This document shows positions 58,170 through 64,000 of a DNA stretch of 64,000 nucleotides, piece by piece. Numbering within the stretch: position 1 is the stretch's first letter; each line of letters begins with the position of its first letter. The DNA is from Candidatus Saccharibacteria bacterium 49-20 (lineage in GTDB: Bacteria > Patescibacteriota > Saccharimonadia > Saccharimonadales > Saccharimonadaceae): contig MKSN01000001.1 of the NCBI GenBank assembly GCA_001897295.1, positions 327,892-391,891 of the forward strand. The letters run 5' to 3'. The translations under genes were made by a program, and so were the position numbers. The notes beneath the pieces were generated by a model that was not told the DNA's origin, did not search any database, and saw only the letters and a list, made by a program, of their open reading frames with translations.

Positions 58170-58673
58170 TTAGGAGATAAGCTTGACGACCTCAGAGACG
58201 ACTCGTTGCCCAACTTTGCCGAGACGCGGAACCTCTTCCATACGAAGCAGCTGGCTTCCCTCGCCGGCAGCCCACGTTTCATGGACGAGTTGACGACCAA
58301 GGAGTAGGCGCGCGCGTGACCCTTTCTTGATTTTGTCTGGGTTGTCCATGAGTTGGCGGACCTTCCAATATAGCTTGTGCTCAGGGGTGCCAGCCATCAG
58401 ATACCCACCTACGCCATTAATTGTATATGTGGTATCTGCTTCAATACCCACCATCTGTAGCGCGATATCGCGCATGACGCCTTGTCCATAGTTTGCGCTT
58501 TTTCCCGCACGTTCGCCCGCAACGCCAAACTGCGCAGCCGTGACATACTCACCGGACCCCACCAATTCTTCAGGCGGAAGTTGATTCGCAACAAACACAC
58601 CCGAACGTACTTGTTCGAGTGTAAACGAGTCTGGTTGACCCCCTTGTCCGCGTAGCTGTAGCAATTCACCCAT
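58170..58673 (-). CDS. Uncharacterised protein
   Basis: A soluble protein of 167 residues from ATG 58673 (183 if a TTG at 58721 is used). On the minus strand a TACGAT and AAAGGA lie between these two starts, so the ATG is preferred. It starts MGELLQLRGQGG, has Gly-rich stretches and a basic C-terminal half (KIKKGSRARLLLGRQLVHE). No family recognised. Confidence 0.55.
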   Translation of the reverse strand: MGELLQLRGQGGQPDSFTLEQVRSGVFVANQLPPEELVGSGEYVTAAQFGVAGERAGKSANYGQGVMRDIALQMVGIEADTTYTINGVGGYLMAGTPEHKLYWKVRQLMDNPDKIKKGSRARLLLGRQLVHETWAAGEGSQLLRMEEVPRLGKVGQRVVSEVVKLIS

Positions 58674-58742
58674 ATCTGTATCGATTTCCTTTATCGTATA
58701 GCGTTCTTCGCCCGAGTTCAAGTGGAAAGTTACATCTTTAAT

Positions 58743-58751
58743 TGGTACAAT
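58743..58751 (+). promoter_or_regulatory. Extended -10 (TGG-TACAAT) of the P-type ATPase gene
   Basis: TACAAT at 58746-58751 overlaps an in-frame ATG (58750). Predicted +1 is 58758, so translation starts at ATG 58759. Confidence 0.65.
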
Positions 58752-58758
58752 GGTGCTA

Positions 58759-61296
58759 ATGCTTTATTACCAAAAATCAGCCGATGACACCTTGCGCGAG
58801 ATGTCGTCGTCAATTGACGGCATCTCAAAACACGAGGCGAGCAAACGGCTTACACAATACGGACCAAACGAAATTACCTTAAAGGGCGAGCCGCTCTGGA
58901 AAAAACTTGTCGAACCATTTGCGAATGTGTTCATGGCCGTGCTTTTTGTCGCGGTTCTTATTAGTTTCTGGCACCACGCCGTCCTTGATGCGATTATCAT
59001 CCTCGTCATTATGGTGACGAGTGCAACTATTTATTACGTCCAGCGGTTCTCGACCGAGCGCATCCTTCGTACGCTCCAGAAGAAAAGTGGGCGAGAGGTT
59101 GAGGTTATCCGCGGCGGTGAATCGATTTCTGTAGATGCATCACTTCTCGTACCAGGCGATATTGTCAAATTAAGCGAAGGGGATAAAGTTCCGGCCGACC
59201 TACGACTTCTCGAAGCCGATTCACTTCGCGCCGACGAGGCGATGCTGACGGGTGAATCCGTACCGGTAAGTAAAAATGTCGACACACTCGAAGGTAAAAA
59301 AGAGGTGTACGAACAATCCAACACACTTTTCCAGGGCTCATTTATTGTGTCGGGTAGCGCAGTTGGTGTCGTTGTCTACACAGCCAATAAAACCGAATTT
59401 GGGCGCATCGCCGCACTGACAGGCAAGGCACCCGATAGTGTCAGTAGCCCTGTTCAAAAGAAAATTGACAAACTTATTAGTTATATTATCGCAGTCATCG
59501 CAGCCGTTGCGGTGGGTGCATTTATCCTCGCAATCGTACGTGGCATCGAAATGACCGAGGCACTTCGCTTGGTAATCGCGCTGTCTGTCTCTGCCGTTCC
59601 TGAAAGCCTACCCATCGCCATCTCTGTCATCCTCGTACTAGGTATGCGCCGCATGGCCGCGAAAAAGGCACTCGTACGCAGCATGAATGCCATCGAGACA
59701 ATCGGTGTCATCACTACTATTGCAACTGACAAGACTGGTACACTCACTAAAAATGAGCTTTCAGTACAGGAGACATGGCAACCAAGCTGGAGTGACCACC
59801 ACCTTCCAACCGTTGTTCACAAGACTATCAATCACCACGGTGAAAAATCGGGTGACCCGCTCGACATTGCCTTTATTAGCTATACCTCTGCAGAAGGTAC
59901 CGTTGAACTCAAGGGTGAGCCAATTTCCAAGCTCCCATTCGATCAATCGCTGGCCATGAGTGGTAACGTTTGGCATCACCGTGGAAAGCACGAGCTCGTC
60001 GTAAAGGGTGCCCCAGAGCAAATGATGATGCGTAGCGACCTGACTCGTCCGCAAATGACCGAAATCAACCAAGCCGTCACGCAGCTTACGAGCCAAGGCT
60101 ACCGCGTGATTGCCGTGGCCACCTCTCCACTCCAAAAGAGCCTCGAGAACTTTACCGAGCTTCACCCTAAGCACAAAATGACATTTGCCGGTCTTATCGC
60201 CGTCGCTGACACACTACGACCTTCTGCACGCCGCGCAATTGCCGCAGCACGCGGTGCGGGCGTATCGGTGCGCATGATTACAGGCGACCACCTTGAAACC
60301 GCCTACTCGATTGGACTCAAACTTGGGCTTGTTGAATCACGCGATCAAGTGTTCGACAGTCGCCTTATGGTCGACATGACCGACAAGCAACTCGCAAAAG
60401 TAGCACAAAATGCCCGCGTCTTCTCACGCGTAACCCCTGAAAATAAATTCCGAATCCTTAAAGTACTTCGCCTCAAGGAAGTCACTGCGATGACAGGCGA
60501 CGGTGTCAATGACGTTCCAGCCCTCGCCAACGCCGACGTAGGTGTCGCAATGGGAAGTGGCTCGCAAATCGCTAAAGACGCAGGTGATATCATCCTGCTC
60601 AATAACGACTTTGCGGGTATCGTGCGTGCGATGCGTGAAGGCCGTATCATCTTCTCAAACATTCGCCGCATGCTGACGTACCTTCTTGCGACCAATATCG
60701 GTGAGGTGATGGTCACGCTGGCCGCGCTTGTGATAGGCATGCCAATGCCACTCGCACCAATTCAAATCCTTTGGATTAACCTTGTGACCGATACAACCAT
60801 GGTGATTCCACTCGGTCTCGAGCCGGGCGAGAAGTCGGTCATGAAGCGAAAACCAATTGACCCTAAGGCGCCGATCCTTGGTAAATACATGATTAGTCGC
60901 ATCATCCTTATGGCCGTCTCGATGGCCACCCTCGCGCTGGTCTTGTACTCGATTTACAGCAAGGAATACGGCACCGCATATGGTCAGACAATCGTCTTCG
61001 TTGCACTCGTTGCCGTGCAGTGGGCAAACGCCTTTAATGCTCGCAGCACCTACGACTCATTGTTTACGCGCCTTCGCGTATGGCATGCGCCGTTCTGGAT
61101 TGGTATTACCATCGCAGTGACCATGCAAGCGCTTGCGCTCTTCGGTCCACTCCAGGGTGCACTTCACGTCAACCCAGTTGCTATTGGTGACATCTTCTTT
61201 GCAACCTTGATTGCGTTCGCGGTCGCCGTCATCCCAGTTGAAATCCATAAATGGATTGGGCGTCGGCTTATTCAAAAAGGAAAGAACACTCGTTAA
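58759..61296 (+). CDS. P2-type cation-transporting ATPase
   Basis: An 845-residue P-type ATPase of the Ca2+/Na+,K+ group. N-terminal cation-ATPase domain, TGES actuator (MLTGESVPVS near 157), membrane motif VPESLPIAISVIL near 280, phosphorylation site DKTGTLT near 324, nucleotide domain KGAPEQMM near 416, hinge GDGVNDVPAL near 580, and C-terminal helices including LAPIQILWINLVTD. The PESLP variant of PEGLP and the lack of heavy-metal domains favour Ca2+ or Na+/K+-type transport. Ion specificity is not certain. Monocistronic and leaderless. Confidence 0.9.
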   Translation: MLYYQKSADDTLREMSSSIDGISKHEASKRLTQYGPNEITLKGEPLWKKLVEPFANVFMAVLFVAVLISFWHHAVLDAIIILVIMVTSATIYYVQRFSTERILRTLQKKSGREVEVIRGGESISVDASLLVPGDIVKLSEGDKVPADLRLLEADSLRADEAMLTGESVPVSKNVDTLEGKKEVYEQSNTLFQGSFIVSGSAVGVVVYTANKTEFGRIAALTGKAPDSVSSPVQKKIDKLISYIIAVIAAVAVGAFILAIVRGIEMTEALRLVIALSVSAVPESLPIAISVILVLGMRRMAAKKALVRSMNAIETIGVITTIATDKTGTLTKNELSVQETWQPSWSDHHLPTVVHKTINHHGEKSGDPLDIAFISYTSAEGTVELKGEPISKLPFDQSLAMSGNVWHHRGKHELVVKGAPEQMMMRSDLTRPQMTEINQAVTQLTSQGYRVIAVATSPLQKSLENFTELHPKHKMTFAGLIAVADTLRPSARRAIAAARGAGVSVRMITGDHLETAYSIGLKLGLVESRDQVFDSRLMVDMTDKQLAKVAQNARVFSRVTPENKFRILKVLRLKEVTAMTGDGVNDVPALANADVGVAMGSGSQIAKDAGDIILLNNDFAGIVRAMREGRIIFSNIRRMLTYLLATNIGEVMVTLAALVIGMPMPLAPIQILWINLVTDTTMVIPLGLEPGEKSVMKRKPIDPKAPILGKYMISRIILMAVSMATLALVLYSIYSKEYGTAYGQTIVFVALVAVQWANAFNARSTYDSLFTRLRVWHAPFWIGITIAVTMQALALFGPLQGALHVNPVAIGDIFFATLIAFAVAVIPVEIHKWIGRRLIQKGKNTR

Positions 61297-61301
61297 AAAT
61301 A

Positions 61302-61332
61302 AAAAATACTCGCACTACCGCGAGTATTTTTT
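61302..61332. terminator. Terminator of the P-type ATPase gene
   Basis: AAAATACTCGC-ACTACC-GCGAGTATTTT, with A and T tracts on both sides. Confidence 0.87.
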
Positions 61333-61421
61333 AAAGAAGTGCGCCAGCCGTTGCTTTATTGTAAGCCTTGGCTGGCTTCCAGTCTCGTAGTGAAGCTGGA
61401 CTGACTCGAGTAACTCGCCGC

Positions 61422-61673
61422 TCATGAGAGGATACTCACAAGCGTCCAGTTACCGCCGTTGTTATCGCTACGAAGCTGGAACTCACGATTACCGTCGGTC
61501 ATCGTTAGCACCTCAGCAACGTGGCTTCCTGAGCGGATAAGGCAGCGAAGCCCCGCGTCAAGAAACTCATAGATGGTACCGCGAAACTCCATACGGCGAG
61601 GGTATGCCGCAAGGTTCTTCTTAAAGCCCATTTGAGTGATTGCGACTTGCTCATTTACAGTGATACGATTCAT
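61422..61673 (-). CDS. Small uncharacterised protein, 83 aa
   Basis: An 83-residue protein starting MNRITVNEQVAITQMGFKKN, beta-rich, with one Cys (GLRCLIRSG) and a C-terminal NNGGNWTLVSILS. AGGAG lies 8 nt before the ATG, so it is probably real although short. No recognised function. It may be read from a promoter several hundred bases upstream in the otherwise gene-free region to its right. Confidence 0.6.
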   Translation of the reverse strand: MNRITVNEQVAITQMGFKKNLAAYPRRMEFRGTIYEFLDAGLRCLIRSGSHVAEVLTMTDGNREFQLRSDNNGGNWTLVSILS

Positions 61674-62141
61674 GTTATTTCTCCTATAAGTAGTTACTTT
61701 TTACTCGCGTGTGGCGAACGCTATTGATTCGCGTTTAACGCAAAAAGGCTGAACGAGTAAATACTGATCAGCAAACGGATTTTAGGAGAGTGATTCAGAG
61801 AGGGAGCTTGGACCGTTCGACCGGGCATCCTTTTTACTGAATATCACGTAGAATTGTATCGATTGACAGGGGCGCTTGGCGTATTACCGCTATGTGGTCT
61901 CGCAGGCCAGTGTGCATGTCATCGTTGGTGGCTTCTTTGGGCTATTTCCTTGAAAAGATCGAGGAAACTCGCCGGTAGATTAAGCCTGTGGGTGGAAATC
62001 CGTACCCTTCATAATTTCAGGGGTGGGGAAGTACTCACATGACTATACTTAGTATACATCTTCTATTAGTTGAGGCGTCAAGACTATTTATCACTAACTG
62101 AGGCGGCTCGCTGCGCAAAACTTGATTTTTTATTGTATTTA
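61674..62141. other. Gene-free region with possible RNA
   Basis: About 470 nt with no supported coding region. A plus-strand ORF of 62 codons (61854-62042) is Cys/Trp-rich with no ribosome site and looks spurious. The stretch 61850-62040 has moderate GC and many complementary segments. On the minus strand TTGACG (62081-62076) and TATACT (62056-62051), spacer 19, could start a transcript at about 62044 running toward the 83-aa gene. It does not match tmRNA, SRP RNA or RNase P RNA as far as I can see. Confidence 0.35.
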
Positions 62142-62221
62142 TGCTATAATCTCTCAAGCGTGTGAGCCCTTTTGATTTTGGGCTCCATGCCCATTAACAA
62201 TTTGGCCTACTAAGCTAAGTA
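62142..62221 (+). promoter_or_regulatory. Promoter and leader of the secreted repeat protein
   Basis: TGC-TATAAT (62145-62150), start near 62157 and a 121-nt leader. GAGCCC-N10-GGGCTC and CTACT-AAGCTA-AGTAG are two small hairpins in it. GAAAGGA precedes the ATG at 62278. Confidence 0.6.
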
Positions 62222-62277
62222 GCTTTACCCTACAACCAAACACAGCCCATCCAAGTCCAATCCCCGAAAGGAACCCA

Positions 62278-64000
62278 ATGGACATCCCTACAACACGGCG
62301 TGAGGCACGCCGTCAACGCGAGGCGCGTAAGCGCGGAGTGCGAGCACTCCGGGCGACCCTTGCCGTCGGTATCATCGGCGCGCTCACCATGAGTGGCGTT
62401 TCGATGGCCGCGGCAGCGGAAGCTCCGAGCGAGGATCAGACCTCGGTGATCACCGAGGTCGTGGGAACTCCCCCCCGAGGGAGCACCCGCGACGCCCGAA
62501 GTGGACAACGACGTCGACGCAGGCACCACCCCTTCGGGGAATGAGACCAGCAACGACGCCGCGACCAACGCCGAGCCGGTCGTGGTGAACGACACCCAGA
62601 TGGCGCGGGCGGAATCCGCGCCCAAGGGTGACGATCAGCCGAAGAAGGTCTTCGTCTGCAAGTACGTCGGCACCCCCGGTGTCAACGAGCGCCTGCAGAC
62701 GGGGAACAACCCCATCTCGGTCTCTGTCAACTCGCTGAAGGACTTCCCGGGCACGTTCCCGTGGGCCTTCGCCGACGCACAGGGTCGTTCGGTCGCCATC
62801 GTCTACGACACGGGGCAGCCCGAGCCGAGCGTGGCCGACTGTCCGCAGCCGGAGAAGCCGTTCGACTGGAACTGGCAGTACGCCGCACCGACGTGCGACG
62901 GCCTGACGGTCGCCTACCCGAACAACATCCCGGCGGGGTCCGACAACAAGGATGTCAACATCCGCGTCAAGAACCTCGTCACGGGTGAGACGAAGACCTT
63001 CAACTTCCACGACTCCAACTTCAACACCAGCGGGAAGACGGTCACCTACAAGGTGACCGAACACCCCGACTGGCCGGGTTGGACGTACTACGAAGTCCAG
63101 TGGACGCAGGTGCATGGCACCAACTACCACTGGGAGGGCAGCGTCATCTGCGGGACCTCTCCGCCGCCGCCGTGCGTGCAGAAGGTCACCTGGTCCTACA
63201 CCTTCGATGGTGTCGGATCGGGCACCATCACGGCAAGCGCCAAGGATGCGAAGCAGGGCGCCAAGCTCTGTGACGCGCTCGCGGTTCGTGCCACCACGTA
63301 CGAGTACGACCGACCGGCGTCCGGAAACCCCTCGTGGCCCCAGACGCTTGTCGGCTACAACGACCTGCTGGTGGATTCCATCGGCACGTTCTCGTACGCC
63401 GCTCCCGCACTCGACGTGTGCCGTCAGCACGACATCTACGCCGAGTTCGTGAGCAAGGGTGGCTTCGACAAGCTGGCCGTTCCGGCAAAGCTCCTCGGGC
63501 CCAACAACCCGTACGAGCCGCAGTTCCTGCACCAGGCGCTGTCCGGCAAGGGCCCGAACCCGACCTACAGCTCGACGTCGAGCAGCGGCTGCAACACGCC
63601 GCCTTCGACGCCCGAGCCCAAGGTCGAGTACACCACCTGGGTCGACTCCGAGTGGGTGTGTGGTGACAGCGAGGTGACGCAGACGCGCACCAAGACCACC
63701 ACGCCCTACAAGGTCATCGTCCAGGACGGCAAGTACGTCACGGTCGTGGACACCGCCAACATCAAGGTGGTGACCGAGACGCAGGCGCGTGCCCTCACGG
63801 AGGAGGAGATCGAGAGCTGCAAGCCCGAGATCCCCGAGCCCAAGGTGACGCACACCGAGTGGCAGGACAAAGCCTGGGTCTGCGGTGACACCGAGACGAC
63901 CCAGACCCGTACGACGACCGTGACCCCCTACAAGGTCGTGCTCGTCGAGGGTTCGACCTGGCAGGTCATCGAGGACACGGAGCACATCACGACCACAGTC
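62278..64000 (+). CDS. Large secreted GC-rich repeat protein (5' part, frameshifted at a C7 run)
   Basis: Starts with an Arg-rich segment (RREARRQREARKRG) and a hydrophobic signal peptide (about 21-49, ending SMAAAAEA), typical of actinobacterial exported proteins. After residue 63 the reading frame breaks at seven C (about 62470-62476). Counting six C keeps one frame open to the window end, so about 570 residues are visible and the gene continues beyond. The mature part has an acidic Thr/Asn-rich linker, then beta-rich domains with Cys pairs, then tandem units of about 70 residues (EWVCGD.EVTQTRT...TPYKV). GC content and codon bias are far from the ATPase gene before it. Likely a surface or secreted adhesin-like protein. 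Confidence 0.72.

Noticed and set aside
61940..61985. Resemblance to RNase P RNA (GAGGAAACTCGCCGG)
   Set aside because: Only a partial match to the GAGGAAAGTCC core; the pairing P4 strand and other universal blocks are not found.
61854..62042. 62-codon plus-strand ORF in the gene-free region
   Set aside because: No Shine-Dalgarno site, Cys/Trp-rich composition unlike other genes here, and no family.
62450..63985. Long minus-strand open frame of about 510 codons opposite the secreted repeat protein
   Set aside because: It is an antisense shadow caused by GC-rich codon bias. Its product is Arg/Gly/Leu/Val low-complexity, while the plus strand gives a signal peptide, Cys pairs and repeats.
35300..64000. 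GC-rich genes as contamination or assembly chimeras
   Set aside because: They recur at several separate sites, are flanked by intact resident genes, and use promoters with the resident -10. The last one at the window end remains the least certain because its far side is not seen.
1..64000. CRISPR array, prophage, insertion sequence or integron
   Set aside because: No regularly spaced repeats, cas genes, transposase, integrase or attC-like series were seen. The GC-rich hairpins differ in sequence from each other.

Overview
The window reads as a chromosomal segment of a Patescibacteria (CPR) bacterium, most likely Candidatus Saccharibacteria (TM7). This is an inference from gene content, not from a marker tree. 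No rRNA lies here; the only RNA gene I can call is tRNA-Trp(CCA). Genes are compact, mostly monocistronic and of moderate GC. Many start right at a predicted transcription start: an extended -10 (TGn-TATAAT-like) sits about 7 nt before the ATG, so roughly 20 genes look leaderless.

Layout. 1-4.4 kb: minus-strand glycogen/alpha-glucan operon (GT4, GH57, GH15). 4.6-9.3 kb: CorA, NDH-2, MscS, TsaC, a zinc-ribbon protein and tRNA-Trp. 9.4-12.7 kb: a frameshifted unknown gene, then a ClpC-type ATPase behind a palindromic operator-like region. 12.8-22.2 kb: mostly small monocistronic genes (NUDIX, ATP-grasp, CysQ, type IV pilin, HExxH membrane protein, RsmB/F, MurI, P-loop kinase, YgjP protease, histidine kinase, GT2). 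22.3-37.1 kb: secE-nusG-rplK...rplA...rplJ-rplL in the conserved order but spread over nearly 15 kb, with pilins, a GlcD/Dld oxidase, ThyX, Tmk, Dcd and unknown genes in between. 37-50 kb: YaaA, a BI-1 protein, DnaX, DnaB, a GT-C enzyme, YbaB, RecR, DHH phosphoesterase, CysS. 50-61.3 kb: AI-2E-type permease, a second GlcD/Dld oxidase, HxlR, a two-component system with a MacB-type ABC transporter, a GreA-like factor and a P-type cation ATPase. 62.3-64 kb: start of a large secreted repeat protein.

Two gene classes coexist. Most genes have ordinary mixed codon use. At least seven (35427-35570, 35587-35763, 37207-37764, 40355-40885, 46505-47155, 47326-47814, 62278-64000) are sharply GC-rich with GC-ending codons. 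They are initiated from Shine-Dalgarno sites behind 28-120 nt AT-rich leaders, several are closed by their own GC-rich hairpin, and none has a function I recognise beyond one helix-hairpin-helix protein and one surface protein. They sit singly or in pairs between housekeeping genes and are the most interesting signal in the window; transfer from an actinobacterial host is one explanation.

Together the genes fit a small-genome, host-associated cell: pilins (one with a lectin-like tail) and a repeat surface protein for contact, alpha-glucan storage or use, D-2-hydroxyacid oxidation feeding NDH-2-style electron transfer, dTTP synthesis by ThyX/Tmk/Dcd, and streamlined replication/repair proteins whose usual zinc modules are missing (DnaX, RecR).
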